A stretch of DNA of 64,000 nt from Rothia nasisuis (lineage in GTDB: Bacteria > Actinomycetota > Actinomycetes > Actinomycetales > Micrococcaceae): positions 18,602-82,601 of the forward strand of contig NZ_CAKMSB010000012.1 of NCBI RefSeq assembly GCF_928381405.1. Reading direction: 5' to 3'. The position numbers and the translations under genes were made by a program. Under the pieces are notes generated by a model. That model was not told the origin of the DNA and did not search any database. It was given only the letters and a program-made list of their open reading frames with translations. Positions 16,410-25,615 of the stretch are shown here, piece after piece. How positions within the stretch are numbered: the stretch's first letter is position 1; every line of letters begins with the position of its first letter.

Positions 16410-17196
16410 TCTGATCCCAGGTGCGCTGCCGTTGAAGAAAAGACCCGGGCATAGCCGTCAGCACCTTTCGTAGCATGAGCTTAAGGCCTGGCACCTGGTC
16501 ATCAAACTCGGGTGAAAAATTTTCAGCTAACTGCACCCAGGTACGCCCATAGAGGCGTGACTGGCGAGCTAAACCCCGTGCAGACAAACGCTGCCGGTAC
16601 TGAATCAGAGGTTCTGCCACCCACCCCTGCGCCAACCCCGCCGCAGAAGCCCGCAAACAAAAATCTACTTCTTCATGCCCGCCGACATAGGATTCATCAA
16701 ACCCACCGACTGCCGCAAAAGCTGCCCTGGTCATACCCATGCTGCAGCTCAGGGAGTACACACGGCCGTTGAACACATGCGGTTGCTCGCACGAGGCAGA
16801 GCCAGTCTCATAGCGGCCAGACACCTCATTAAAGCGATAGTGATAGTAGCCGCTCCCCACCACATCGGCGCTCTCAAGAGCCTGCACCAGTTTCTCAGCC
16901 CACGTCTCTGCCACGATATCGTCAGCGTCGCACAGAAGAATCACATCATTTTTTGCTGCGTGAATCCCCCTGTTGCGCGCGTAGTTGGGGCCCTGCCGCT
17001 GGCCAGAGTCCACATAAGTGATATTTTTGTGTTTCTCAGAAAAGCTGAGGGCAATATTTTTAGTAGAGTCGGTAGATCCGTTATCTGAAATGATAATTTC
17101 GGGCACCTCAACCGTTCCCCGCAGGAGAGCCTCAAGCTGCTCTGTCAGATAGTCCTCAGCGTTATAGGCGGGAATAACAACGGAGAAATTATTCAT
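16312..17196 (-). CDS. Glycosyltransferase family 2
   Basis: The 294-residue protein begins MNNFSVVIPAYNAEDYL and has EIIISDNGSTDSTK and VILLCDADDIVAETWAE (DxD). YSLSCSMGMTRAAFAAVGG and GGHEEVDFCLRAS complete the family signature. I chose ATG 17196 because GGGAGGGGAG lies directly before it. This makes its first codons overlap the last 8 nt of the upstream GT4 gene. The 3' end overlaps the convergent GT2 gene by 98 bp. It is the last gene of a three-gene minus-strand unit with the GT4 and the ABC flippase. Confidence 0.85.
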   Translation of the reverse strand: MNNFSVVIPAYNAEDYLTEQLEALLRGTVEVPEIIISDNGSTDSTKNIALSFSEKHKNITYVDSGQRQGPNYARNRGIHAAKNDVILLCDADDIVAETWAEKLVQALESADVVGSGYYHYRFNEVSGRYETGSASCEQPHVFNGRVYSLSCSMGMTRAAFAAVGGFDESYVGGHEEVDFCLRASAAGLAQGWVAEPLIQYRQRLSARGLARQSRLYGRTWVQLAENFSPEFDDQVPGLKLMLRKVLTAMPGSFLQRQRTWDQIRGFWWNVGVLEGVIRYRWLGGQPPRQVGAAR

Positions 17197-18367
17197 CTCC
17201 CCTCCCGTATACTTGAGCAATGCGGTTCCGATAGGCTTCTGACGAGTAGAGAGACTTCGCCTCGTCACAAGAAACTTTCGCTTTTTCAGCATAGACCTCT
17301 GGGGCGCTGAGAACATCAATCACAGCCTGTGTAAAAGAGTCAGCACTATTTGCCAGTTTTGATATCCAGCCTACTCGCGCTATGCCCTCAATTCCCGCGT
17401 TCGTAGAGACAACTGGGATGCCACGCAGAATAGCATCGAGGGTTTTGAACTTCACTCCGCTCCCTAACCTGATAGGGGCAACAACAAGAGCCGCTCGGGC
17501 GTAGAGAGGCTCCACGTCATCAACAAATCCCAAGAACTCAATCCGCGCGTCTGAGCCAAGAGCTACTAGGTCCGCCGAGGGGCTTTCTCCAGCGACCAGT
17601 AAACGTGCATGCGGTTTCTTTTTCCAGACGCCGGGCAAGATTTCACGAATAAACCATTCCACCGCCTCGTGGTTTTCCCACCGATACATGGTGCCCACAA
17701 AAAGTATGGTCGAGTCATCGGCCTGCCTCTGAGGCAGAGCCCGTGTTGTGTATACGGGAGGTAATATAACCTGGCATGATTCCCTGAAACCGGGCTCAAG
17801 AGCAAGCAGATGGAAATCTTTATCAGAGAGAGTGACCAGGGTGTCTAAGGATCTAGAATAAAAATTCTCAGAAGCACTGGCGGCGACGGCCAGGGCACGC
17901 CAGTACAGCGCTTTCACAGGGTTGCGCTCACTTCTGCCCCTCCGTTTAAACCTCTGCTCACTAATATCGTGAAAGGTGCCTATAACCTGCGCCTGTGGGT
18001 TCAGCCTTTTGATCCAAGGGGCAAGAAGTAGGTTAGAAGACCACTGTAAATCAACGATGCGTGCCTGTTGAAGAATAGACAGCGCCGCACTGTTAGCCTT
18101 GATTCCTTTGAGAAGCTGTCTATTGGGCGACCAACTATTATAGAGATTACGAATATGGGTAAAACGGGAATCAGAATTGACCCGAATAAAAATATGGTCA
18201 ACGTCGTATGACTCTGCTTCTCCGTTAAGAGGCTGTGCAGAAAAAATGATGGGAGTGTGCCCCACCGCCTTGAGAGCAAAGTAAAGCTCGCGAATCAGCC
18301 GCTCACCTGCACTCGTAGGCTCTATTTTCGGCACACCGTTTGAAATAATGACAACAGAATACTTCAC
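17189..18367 (-). CDS. Glycosyltransferase family 4 / group 1
   Basis: The 392-residue GT-B protein begins MKYSVVIISNGVPKIEP from a GTG that overlaps the TAG stop of the ABC transporter gene (TAGTG). It shows IVDLQWSSNLLLAPW, VIGTFHDISEQ, ILFVGTMYRWENHEAVEWF, RLLVAGESPSADL and VAPIRLGSGVKFKTLDA followed by GIPVVSTNAGIEGI, the classic donor-site end of GT4 (Glyco_trans_1_4). Local composition is more A/T-rich than the housekeeping flanks. It is translationally coupled to the flippase and overlaps the next GT2, so the three probably act on one lipid-linked glycan. Confidence 0.85.
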   Translation of the reverse strand: MKYSVVIISNGVPKIEPTSAGERLIRELYFALKAVGHTPIIFSAQPLNGEAESYDVDHIFIRVNSDSRFTHIRNLYNSWSPNRQLLKGIKANSAALSILQQARIVDLQWSSNLLLAPWIKRLNPQAQVIGTFHDISEQRFKRRGRSERNPVKALYWRALAVAASASENFYSRSLDTLVTLSDKDFHLLALEPGFRESCQVILPPVYTTRALPQRQADDSTILFVGTMYRWENHEAVEWFIREILPGVWKKKPHARLLVAGESPSADLVALGSDARIEFLGFVDDVEPLYARAALVVAPIRLGSGVKFKTLDAILRGIPVVSTNAGIEGIARVGWISKLANSADSFTQAVIDVLSAPEVYAEKAKVSCDEAKSLYSSEAYRNRIAQVYGRGDE

Positions 18368-20187
18368 TAAAGCTTCCCCAAATTTACAAGCTCTTCAAAC
18401 TCTGGGACCTTACGTATCAGCTCCTCAAAGTTCCCCTGATCAATAATCTTACCGTTCTTCATGTAGTAGATAACATCTGCCTTCCTGATGGTTGAAAGGC
18501 GATGGGCCACCATAATAATTGTCATTTCACCAGACAAACGGTCAATTGTCTGAGTGATCTTATGTTCGGTCTTATTATCTAGAGCAGAGGTCGCCTCATC
18601 AAGCACCAGCAGGCTGGGATTACGGTAGAGGGCGCGGGCGATACCTAGCCGCTGCCGTTGGCCCCCCGAAAGCCTGCTACCGTCCTGCCCCAAATCCTCA
18701 TCAATCCCCTGAGGCAGGGAAGACAAGAGATCCCCCAGCTCTGCATACTGTAGAGCCTGGTGCACCCTCTGCTCATCAATCTCACTTTCAGCAAGACCAA
18801 AAGCAACATTGAGCTTCAAAGAACCGGGTAAAACGTAGACGCTTTGAGGTACAACGCCCAGTTGTGACTGCCAGGACTTCAAATCATCATGGATAGAATT
18901 CCCGCCGCACAAGACCCTGCCGGACGTTGGTTTCAACATACCCAACACGATATCTACCAACGTGGACTTACCCGAACCACTTGAGCCTACGAACGCGACA
19001 GTACGGCGGGCCGGGATAGTGATGGATACCTTATCGAGCACCGACCTCTCATCAGGGCTGTACTTAAAAGTGACCCCCTGCACCTCAACGTCACCTTCGT
19101 AACGGGTACCCGAACTTGGTAGCTCAGAGTAGCTCTCCATGTTCTTAAAATAGGCGATCTCGCGATTGAGGGTAGTGACGCCGGAGGCACCCACCCGTAC
19201 AGCGTTGAGAGAGGCTATCGCTGAATTAACTGCGGGCATAACCCGTACTGCCGCCACCGTGAAAACACCCATGGTAGCAACAGCTTCGGCCTGATCTTTA
19301 GTTGAGAAGAGAAAAATTGCGAGGCCTGCAATGCTCACCACAAACACTATTTCCATGATGTTCTTAGGCAGTTCATTGATTACTCCCTGCTGCCGGCTTC
19401 CAACGGCACGCAGGGACGCTCCCTCAGCATATTTCTCAACAAACCTGTCGCCAACAGCAAAAAGCCGCATCTCTCTAAAGGCCTCAAGCGCCGGCATCGA
19501 TGCGAACCACGAGATATGGTCAGCCTTGAGAAATAGGTGGCTGATGTCTATCAGTTTGCGGCGCAGAAGCATGGGCAGAACATACCCCACACCGGCAAAG
19601 ATACAAAAGGCGAACAACGCGATGACCGGCGAGATAAAGAGAGTCACCAGCACCATCATAATAATGGTCAGCACACTGGTCATGAAGCTAAGCCCACCAA
19701 AAATAGTTTGGCTGTACGCCTGCCCTACGGCACTCGCCAAGGTGGTGTGAATTTTCGATAAATCCTGTTTTTTGTGGTCAGCATAGGGAGCATCAAGGTA
19801 CGACCGGAGTAGCGTTGTTCTGGCACTTTTCTCCATCTCATTGATAAACCCAATCTGCCACCACCTAAACCCAAGGGTGAAAATGGCCTTCACAATAAAG
19901 GCAGCGATGACGGCACCAGCTATGTAAAGAATGAGCTGCTGGCGATCTTGCCTACCTAGGATATTCGATACAAAAGCCAAAATTCCTGTATCTGCGGGCT
20001 GACCTGAAGCAAGAAGCAGAAGCGGATAGGTGGCTAGAACCCCTGCGATTTCAAGCAAGGAAACAGCAAATGCGCCAATCACAGAAAAAATGAGTTTAGC
20101 TTTAACCGGAAAATCAACCAGATAAAACAGGTTACGAATATTAGCTAACATGACCCCTACGGTGCGTGATATTTGAGGCTTATTCAT
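18367..20187 (-). CDS. ABC transporter, fused membrane and ATPase domains (PglK-like flippase)
   Basis: The 606-residue half-transporter has an N-terminal six-helix exporter domain (for example KLIFSVIGAFAVSLLEIAGV) and a C-terminal ATPase with GSSGSGKSTLVDIVLG (Walker A), SRLSGGQRQRLGIARALY (signature), LLVLDEATSALDN (Walker B) and MVAHRLST (H-loop). Spacing and neighbours resemble PglK/WlaB-type lipid-linked oligosaccharide flippases. That is the expected export step for the glycan built by the adjoining transferases. The first codons of the longest frame (MNKPQ) come from a dispersed repeat; an in-frame ATG at 20151 (MLANIRNLFYLVDF) is an equally plausible start. Lipid A or drug exporters are alternatives. 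Confidence 0.85.
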   Translation of the reverse strand: MNKPQISRTVGVMLANIRNLFYLVDFPVKAKLIFSVIGAFAVSLLEIAGVLATYPLLLLASGQPADTGILAFVSNILGRQDRQQLILYIAGAVIAAFIVKAIFTLGFRWWQIGFINEMEKSARTTLLRSYLDAPYADHKKQDLSKIHTTLASAVGQAYSQTIFGGLSFMTSVLTIIMMVLVTLFISPVIALFAFCIFAGVGYVLPMLLRRKLIDISHLFLKADHISWFASMPALEAFREMRLFAVGDRFVEKYAEGASLRAVGSRQQGVINELPKNIMEIVFVVSIAGLAIFLFSTKDQAEAVATMGVFTVAAVRVMPAVNSAIASLNAVRVGASGVTTLNREIAYFKNMESYSELPSSGTRYEGDVEVQGVTFKYSPDERSVLDKVSITIPARRTVAFVGSSGSGKSTLVDIVLGMLKPTSGRVLCGGNSIHDDLKSWQSQLGVVPQSVYVLPGSLKLNVAFGLAESEIDEQRVHQALQYAELGDLLSSLPQGIDEDLGQDGSRLSGGQRQRLGIARALYRNPSLLVLDEATSALDNKTEHKITQTIDRLSGEMTIIMVAHRLSTIRKADVIYYMKNGKIIDQGNFEELIRKVPEFEELVNLGKL

Positions 20188-20293
20188 CAGGGTTGAGGTG
20201 CCACTGGCTCACAGCAAAGTGACCAGCTCGGATAGAGTGCCCGGGTAAGAACCCCACAGCGCCCTGAAATTACCCCTTTGAAGTAAGACTCAT
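20174..20293. repeat. Short interspersed repeat (copy D)
   Basis: TGAGGCTTATTCATCAGGG (from 20174) matches the left end of copy E, and a degenerate inverted end TTTGAAGTAAGACTCA lies at 20277-20292. It separates the second glycan cluster from ispE and overlaps the annotated start of the ABC transporter. Confidence 0.45.
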
Positions 20294-20357
20294 AGACGAG
20301 TACCCCAACCATTCTACCCGCGTAGGCAGGGTACCCGGCTAGGTCTTCACCGCACAC

Positions 20358-21263
20358 CTACGAGATGTATACAACTGTGGGCCCCGATCCAGACACAAAG
20401 CTAACTGCAGCCTGCGACTCCGCCGCAGCGCTAGCCAGGGTTCCTGCTAGTTCAGGTAACAGAGTAACCGCAGGAGCAGCCAAATCGTTGCGTAGCAAAG
20501 AAGCAATCAGAGGCAGCCTGTCAGCTAGCGGCGCTCGCGAAGTAAGTGCCTCGCAAAGCTTGGGGGGAACCTCAAGTTCTGCGCTCGGGGCAGGGTAACG
20601 GCCAGCAGCGCGGCCAGCGTCCAACTCTTTAAAAACTGCGGGGGTCGATAACCCTGCTACCGAGGGAATAAAGCCGAACTGCAATGGAGCCACTCCCTCT
20701 GGAACATCAATAGGGGTGAGCTTTTCCCCGGCACCGGTACCCACAGCCAGCCCACCCACCAGGGCAAAGGGAACGTCCGCACCCAGCGGAGCAGCAAGCT
20801 CCAGCAGCCGTTCAGCGCTGACGCTCTCGGCTACTAGCTGGGCTTGAAGCAGGTAGGAGTTCATAGCCTTCATAGCCGCAGCAGCGTCAGCTGATCCACC
20901 CCCCATACCGCCAGCCACCGGCACAGCTTTTTCAATGTGAAGCTGCACGGCGACGTCCGCAGGGGCCAGACCCTGCTCAGCCAGTACCGCCTCCGCGCCG
21001 CGGTAAGCCAGATTGGTGGCATCGAGAGGCACCTCAGCCGGGTCGAAAGCTCCCACAGAGACCTGCTGAGCTACCGGAGAACCCGGGGCAACGCTCAGAG
21101 ACTGGGCGATGCCGGGCTCACGAGCGGTGGTGATAGTCACGCGCTCCAGCACATCGGTAGCTGCATAGAGGGAGGCAACCTCATGGTAGCCGTCTGCGCG
21201 CAGTGGGCCCACCGCAAAGTAGAGGTTGACCTTACCCGGAGCGGTGGCAGATACGGTAGTCAT
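20358..21263 (-). CDS. ispE: 4-diphosphocytidyl-2-C-methyl-D-erythritol kinase
   Basis: The 301-residue GHMP kinase phosphorylates CDP-ME in the MEP pathway to isoprenoids. It opens [19 protein letters not shown] (substrate site), has the ATP-binding [20 protein letters not shown] and ends [15 protein letters not shown]. Length is typical. Its ATG overlaps the rsmA stop by 4 nt (ATGA), the common rsmA-ispE coupling in actinobacteria. The usual next gene, an ABC-F ATPase, is about 7 kb away across the inserted glycan genes. It works with uppS in this window toward undecaprenyl phosphate. Confidence 0.96.
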   Translation of the reverse strand: MTTVSATAPGKVNLYFAVGPLRADGYHEVASLYAATDVLERVTITTAREPGIAQSLSVAPGSPVAQQVSVGAFDPAEVPLDATNLAYRGAEAVLAEQGLAPADVAVQLHIEKAVPVAGGMGGGSADAAAAMKAMNSYLLQAQLVAESVSAERLLELAAPLGADVPFALVGGLAVGTGAGEKLTPIDVPEGVAPLQFGFIPSVAGLSTPAVFKELDAGRAAGRYPAPSAELEVPPKLCEALTSRAPLADRLPLIASLLRNDLAAPAVTLLPELAGTLASAAAESQAAVSFVSGSGPTVVYIS

Positions 21264-22144
21264 AGCTCACCCCTCTGAGCGAGAGGTTCTACAGGCACGG
21301 TACGGGCAGCCTCAGCAATCTTGATGAAATCAAAAATATCGAGCTTCTCACCGCGTAGCTGCGGGTCAATACCGGCCGCCTCAAGCACGGTACCCGCGCG
21401 GGCAGCTGAACCGGCCCAGCCCGCGAGCGCGGCTCGTAGCGTCTTACGGCGCTGAGCGAAAGCAGCGTCAATCACGGTGAAAATTTCTTCGCGCGGTAGT
21501 TCTGAGAGTAGCTCTTCACGGCGGGTGAGTGCGACCAGGCCTGATCTAATTTTAGGAGCGGGCCAGAAAACGTTAGTTCCTATCACACCGGCCTTGTCTA
21601 CCTGAGCGAACCAGTTGGCCTTGACCGAGGGCACACCGTAGGTCTTGGAGCCGGGCTGGGCTGCCAGGCGGTCGGCAACCTCGTCCTGAACCATGACCAG
21701 GGCATGCCTGATGGAGGGAAAGGACGCGAACATGTGCAGGAGCACGGGCACGGCAACGTTATAGGGCAGGTTGGCAACCAGGGCGTGCGGGGTGCGGGGC
21801 AGCTCAGTGACTTTCATGGCATCTGAAAGCACCACGTCAATGCGGTCTTCTGAGCCGGGGCGCCAGGTGGCGATAGTGTGGGGTAGCTGCTCTGCCAGGG
21901 GTGGGTCAATCTCCACAGCAACCACATGGCGGGCTGCATCCAGAATACCCAGGGTGAGAGAGCCCAGGCCGGGGCCCACTTCAACCACAGTTTCATCGGG
22001 GTGAATGTTGGCAGTGGCAATAATACGGCGAATGGTGTTGGGGTCAATCACAAAATTCTGCCCCAGGGTCTTGGTGGGGCGTATACCGAGCTTTGCGGCC
22101 AGGTCACGGATTTCTTGAGGGCCAAGGAGTTGCTGTTCAGTCAC
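21260..22144 (-). CDS. rsmA: 16S rRNA (A1518/A1519) dimethyltransferase KsgA
   Basis: The roughly 294-residue enzyme dimethylates two adenines near the 3' end of 16S rRNA. The SAM-binding region reads [14 protein letters not shown] and [12 protein letters not shown]; the catalytic motif is [15 protein letters not shown] (NLPY). The C-terminal domain has [14 protein letters not shown] chose GTG 22144 ([20 protein letters not shown]). An in-frame ATG 13 codons upstream (22183) is possible, but the very long frame to 22438 overlaps the divergent gene and is not credible. It overlaps ispE by 4 nt. Confidence 0.93.
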   Translation of the reverse strand: MTEQQLLGPQEIRDLAAKLGIRPTKTLGQNFVIDPNTIRRIIATANIHPDETVVEVGPGLGSLTLGILDAARHVVAVEIDPPLAEQLPHTIATWRPGSEDRIDVVLSDAMKVTELPRTPHALVANLPYNVAVPVLLHMFASFPSIRHALVMVQDEVADRLAAQPGSKTYGVPSVKANWFAQVDKAGVIGTNVFWPAPKIRSGLVALTRREELLSELPREEIFTVIDAAFAQRRKTLRAALAGWAGSAARAGTVLEAAGIDPQLRGEKLDIFDFIKIAEAARTVPVEPLAQRGEL

Positions 22145-22249
22145 AGGCTCTAGCTTACCGGTTGAGCAGACGCACAGGTTATGCATCTGTTGTGCCTGCA
22201 CACCGGTAGAATCAGACTTCGTACCAACACCCCAAGCTTCAGGGAACCC

Positions 22250-23482
22250 ATGTCTACCGCACCTACCGCCACCACGCGTCCTGCCTTCGTAGCCCTCACC
22301 CGGGCCTTGACCGGCAACGCCGCCCTGGCTGCTGCGGGCGCGCTCACCCTTATCAGCCTCTACCCCTTTCTCTGGGACGATAAGATGGTGCCCCGCGAAT
22401 TCTTCGATCTGCAGGTTTACTACGGTGGGGTGGAGCACTGGCTGGATACTGGGCAGCTCTACAACTGGGCTCTGCCGCCAGAAGAGATTTACGGCTTCAC
22501 CTACCCGCCTTTTGCCGCGCTTGTCTTTGCCCCCTTCGTCCTGCTCACGAGTGCTGAGACTGCCGGGCCGATATTTCTGGTACTCAATGTGGCAGCCCTG
22601 GTCACCCTGGTCTACCTATCCTGCCGTGGTATGGGTGTTACCGGTCGCCCGGCTCTGGCAGCGGGCCTCTGGCTCACTCCCCTGCTACTGACCTTCTTTC
22701 CCATTCGCTTCAACATGGAGCTCGGCCAGATTAACCTCTTTCTGGTGCTACTGATTCTCAGCGACGTCATCTACCTGAAGAACACCCGCTGGCACGGTGT
22801 GCTCATCGCTCTGACCGCCTGCATCAAGCTCACCCCCGCCATCTTTGGGCTATTCTTTCTAGCCACCCGGGACTGGAAGTCTCTGACCCGTTTTATCGGT
22901 ACCGGGCTGGCATCTATTGTGCTCAGTTTCGCCGTCGACTTTGAGGTAGCCCGCGAGTATTTCACCCAGAAAATCTTTGAGTCCTCACGCATTGGCTCGG
23001 TGACCGGTGCTCTCAATTACAACCTGTTGGGCACGTGGTCCATGCTCTTCCCGGCCTGGCTCACCGGCCTACTGTTTACCCTCACCGCTCTCGCCGCGCT
23101 CGTGCTGGCCTACCGGGCGGTGCGCGTCCTTGCCCACCAGGACGCCGGTGGGGGCTACCTGGGGGCGGCCTCCTGCGTGGCGGTGCTGGGGCTGCTGCTC
23201 TCGCCTATCTCGTGGACCCATCACTGGGTCTGGTTCGTAACCCTTCTCATCTTTTCGGCCCTCTACGGCTGGAGGAGCGCCCGAGCCGAGTACCTGTTCC
23301 TGGCAGCGGCAGGTACCCTGATTTTCTCTCTGCCTTTTGCCGTCTGGTTTGGAGGGTACGACTGGGGTGGCAACGAATGGCCTGAGCTCCTGGCACTGCT
23401 ACATGCCCTGCCGGTGGTATGGGCAGCTGCCTACCTCTGGTTTGGGGCCAAGAGGCACCCAGCTAGCCCCCTACCGGCCTAG
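22250..23482 (+). CDS. GT87 family polyprenyl-phosphate mannosyltransferase (PimE-like)
   Basis: The 410-residue integral membrane protein has about ten hydrophobic segments. It carries [18 protein letters not shown] with the catalytic-type Asp in the first loop, and [33 protein letters not shown] and [13 protein letters not shown] follow. These are hallmarks of GT87 (DUF2029) enzymes, which use polyprenyl-phosphate-mannose outside the membrane to extend mannolipids or lipomannan. The ATG at 22250 follows AGGGAA. Upstream in-frame codons overlap rsmA and are ignored. The gene is divergent from rsmA, and its 3' end lies 2 bp from convergent tatD. Confidence 0.88.
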   Translation: MSTAPTATTRPAFVALTRALTGNAALAAAGALTLISLYPFLWDDKMVPREFFDLQVYYGGVEHWLDTGQLYNWALPPEEIYGFTYPPFAALVFAPFVLLTSAETAGPIFLVLNVAALVTLVYLSCRGMGVTGRPALAAGLWLTPLLLTFFPIRFNMELGQINLFLVLLILSDVIYLKNTRWHGVLIALTACIKLTPAIFGLFFLATRDWKSLTRFIGTGLASIVLSFAVDFEVAREYFTQKIFESSRIGSVTGALNYNLLGTWSMLFPAWLTGLLFTLTALAALVLAYRAVRVLAHQDAGGGYLGAASCVAVLGLLLSPISWTHHWVWFVTLLIFSALYGWRSARAEYLFLAAAGTLIFSLPFAVWFGGYDWGGNEWPELLALLHALPVVWAAAYLWFGAKRHPASPLPA

Positions 23483-23484
23483 CC

Positions 23485-24561
23485 CTAGAACCCCTCAAAC
23501 CCCCAAGAACCATACGCCGCAATCGAGTTAGCGCGAATATCGCGGCAAAGTTCCTCCAGGTCAGCATCTAGATAGTCAGCCATAAACCGTACTGTGTAGT
23601 TGGTCATATAGCTGGCGTTGGGGCGGCCACGGAAGGGGTGCGGGGTCAAAAAGGGCGCATCAGTTTCAGCCAGAATCAGGTTGCGGCGGGCTATTTTTAG
23701 GGAGTCCTGGATGCCCTTGGAATTCTTGAAGGTGACAGTACCTGCAAAGCTCATATACCAGCCGTGGTCATTGCAAATCTCGGCTAGGTCTTGGCCCCCA
23801 GAGTAGCAGTGGAAGACGACGGTTTCGGGGGCCCCCTCATCGAGCAGGATGCGAACCACATCAGAGTGGGCATCCCGGTCATGGATTTGCACCGCCTTAC
23901 CGTGTTTCTTAGCCATTCGGATATGGGCGCGGAAGGATTCCTCCTGGGCGCCCTTGCCCCCGTCCCCGGTGCGGAAGTAATCAAGGCCGGTCTCACCTAG
24001 GGCACGGACGCGCGGGTCGGCGGCCAGCGCGTCGATAGCTGCGAGAGCGGCACCCAGCTGGCCTGCCTCAGCCAGCTTGGGGGCCTCATTGGGGTGCAGG
24101 GCAACAGCTGCCAAAACACGTGAATCAGCATGCGCGGCCCGCACGGCGTAGAGGGAACTGGGAACATCACAGCCCACCTGCACAATAGCCCCAACGCCCA
24201 GAGCCTCACCGGTGTCGAGAGCATCGCGGGCTGTCACAGCAACCTCGCCGTCAAGCAAATCCATGTGGGTGTGATTATCCACAATCGCATAGGGCAGCGG
24301 GGCGGGAGCCGGCGGGAAGACCAGGTTGCGGCGGCGGCCGTCCTCGCCCTTTTCACCGCGGCGGCGGGTGCCCTCACCGCTGGGCTCCCCAGCAGTGTTA
24401 TAGCGGTCTGCCCGGTAAGCCGGAGGGGTTTCGCCCTCAACGGCGGGTTCGGGGGTCTGAAAGATGGTAGCGGTCTGCTCGGCTTCGGTTGGCAGGTAGG
24501 CAGCGAAGCGTTCGGCCAGTTCTGTGAGTTCAGCAGCGGTCAGGGTGTGATTGGTGCACAT
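23485..24561 (-). CDS. tatD: TatD family metal-dependent hydrolase (deoxyribonuclease)
   Basis: The 358-residue protein has the metal-binding VDNHTHMDLL near 92, VALHPNEAP, ALGETGLDYFRTG, KAVQIHDRDAHSDVV, VFHCYSGGQ and ILAETDAPFLTPHPFRGRP, all diagnostic of TatD. A polar N-terminal extension of about 90 residues (rich in Glu, Arg and Gly) precedes the barrel and is longer than usual. The family acts as 3'-5' DNA exonuclease or D-aminoacyl hydrolase. It follows rsmI by 2 bp, and the rsmI-tatD-rsmA order is common in actinobacteria, although a GT87 gene intervenes here. Confidence 0.93.
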   Translation of the reverse strand: MCTNHTLTAAELTELAERFAAYLPTEAEQTATIFQTPEPAVEGETPPAYRADRYNTAGEPSGEGTRRRGEKGEDGRRRNLVFPPAPAPLPYAIVDNHTHMDLLDGEVAVTARDALDTGEALGVGAIVQVGCDVPSSLYAVRAAHADSRVLAAVALHPNEAPKLAEAGQLGAALAAIDALAADPRVRALGETGLDYFRTGDGGKGAQEESFRAHIRMAKKHGKAVQIHDRDAHSDVVRILLDEGAPETVVFHCYSGGQDLAEICNDHGWYMSFAGTVTFKNSKGIQDSLKIARRNLILAETDAPFLTPHPFRGRPNASYMTNYTVRFMADYLDADLEELCRDIRANSIAAYGSWGFEGF

Positions 24562-24563
24562 GG

Positions 24564-25460
24564 TCAGTTTTCTTTCTTGGTCTCAAGTACGGCCTGATAG
24601 AGGTCTCGTTTCGAGACACCGTGACTTTCAGCTACCCGGGCGCAGGCCTCCTTGAGGCGGAGTCCGCCTGCCACCAGCTCGAGGACGAGGTCAGTCAGGT
24701 TCTCTGCCTCTTGAGCCTCGGGCGCGGGAGCGCCCTCTACCACGATGGCGATTTCACCGCGCATCTGCTTGGACTCGGCCCAGCCAATGAGCTCCTCTAG
24801 GGTTCCCCGGGCAATTTCTTCGTGCATTTTTGTGAGCTCTCGGCAAACGGCTGCGCGGCGGGTCTCACCAAAAGTGACCGCAAAGTCATGCAGCGTTACC
24901 GCCAGCCGGTGCGGGGATTCGTAGAAGACCATGGTGCGCTCTTCGGTAGCCAAAGCAGCCAGACGGCGGGTGCGGTCGCTCCCCTTACGGGCTAGAAAGC
25001 CTTCGAAGGCGAACCGGCCAGAGGGCAACCCTGAGACTGCGATGGCGGTAACGACGGCAGATGGGCCAGGCAGGGCGGTGACGGTCAGCCCAGCAGCGGC
25101 AACGGCAGCAGCAGCCAGGTAGCCGGGGTCTGAAACGGCGGGCATGCCGGCGTCCGTTAGGAGCAGAACGGTCTGACCGGCGGCAACGGCGTCGACAATC
25201 TGCTGGGCGCGGGTGGTTTCGTTGTGGTCATGGTTGACCAGCACCCGGCCGCGCGTGGTTACACCCAGGCCTGCGGCGAGTTTGCGCAGGGTACGGGAGT
25301 CTTCAACCGCCAGGAGGTCCGCACTCGCCAGGGCCTCACGGAGGCGGGGGGAGGCGTCCGACAGGTTGCCGATGGGGGTGCCACCCAGTATCAGGGCGCC
25401 ACCTGTAGCAGGCGCTGACATGTTCGACTCGGCCAGTGCGGCCAGTGGGGAGGTATCCAT
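24564..25460 (-). CDS. rsmI: 16S rRNA (cytidine1402-2'-O)-methyltransferase RsmI
   Basis: The 298-residue protein has GALILGGTPIGNLSDASPRL, the N-terminal signature of this tetrapyrrole-methylase-fold family. LLAVEDSRTLRKL, LLLTDAGMPAVSDPGY, VTALPGPSAVVTAIAVSG, FAFEGFLARK and FYESPHRL follow. It 2'-O-methylates C1402 of 16S rRNA at the P site. Length is typical. The start at 25460 (MDTSPLAAL) has a TAGGCT 8 nt upstream and no clear Shine-Dalgarno site; a start nearer MSAPATGG is also possible. It is divergent from the O-mannosyltransferase gene, as in many relatives. Confidence 0.95.
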   Translation of the reverse strand: MDTSPLAALAESNMSAPATGGALILGGTPIGNLSDASPRLREALASADLLAVEDSRTLRKLAAGLGVTTRGRVLVNHDHNETTRAQQIVDAVAAGQTVLLLTDAGMPAVSDPGYLAAAAVAAAGLTVTALPGPSAVVTAIAVSGLPSGRFAFEGFLARKGSDRTRRLAALATEERTMVFYESPHRLAVTLHDFAVTFGETRRAAVCRELTKMHEEIARGTLEELIGWAESKQMRGEIAIVVEGAPAPEAQEAENLTDLVLELVAGGLRLKEACARVAESHGVSKRDLYQAVLETKKEN

Positions 25461-25602
25461 AGGTTTTAAGCCTACTAGAGAGCGGCTGCGCCCATGCCCA
25501 GCTCCCTACCACTTGGTACCGGCTACGTCTGGCACCTTACATGGAGACCTTGCATCTACCCCATAAGCCCACGCACCTGTGCGCCCTGCCGGGCAGACCC
25601 GG

Positions 25603-25608
25603 TAGCAT
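25603..25608 (+). promoter_or_regulatory. Leaderless -10 box for pmt
   Basis: TAGCAT lies 7 nt before the GTG at 25616. It favours this start over the upstream in-frame ATG at 25541. Confidence 0.55.
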
Positions 25609-25615
25609 AGCTAGG

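Noticed and set aside
22145..22438. Long N-terminal extension of rsmA
   Set aside because: It overlaps the coding start of the divergent GT87 gene, and the KsgA family begins near 22144.
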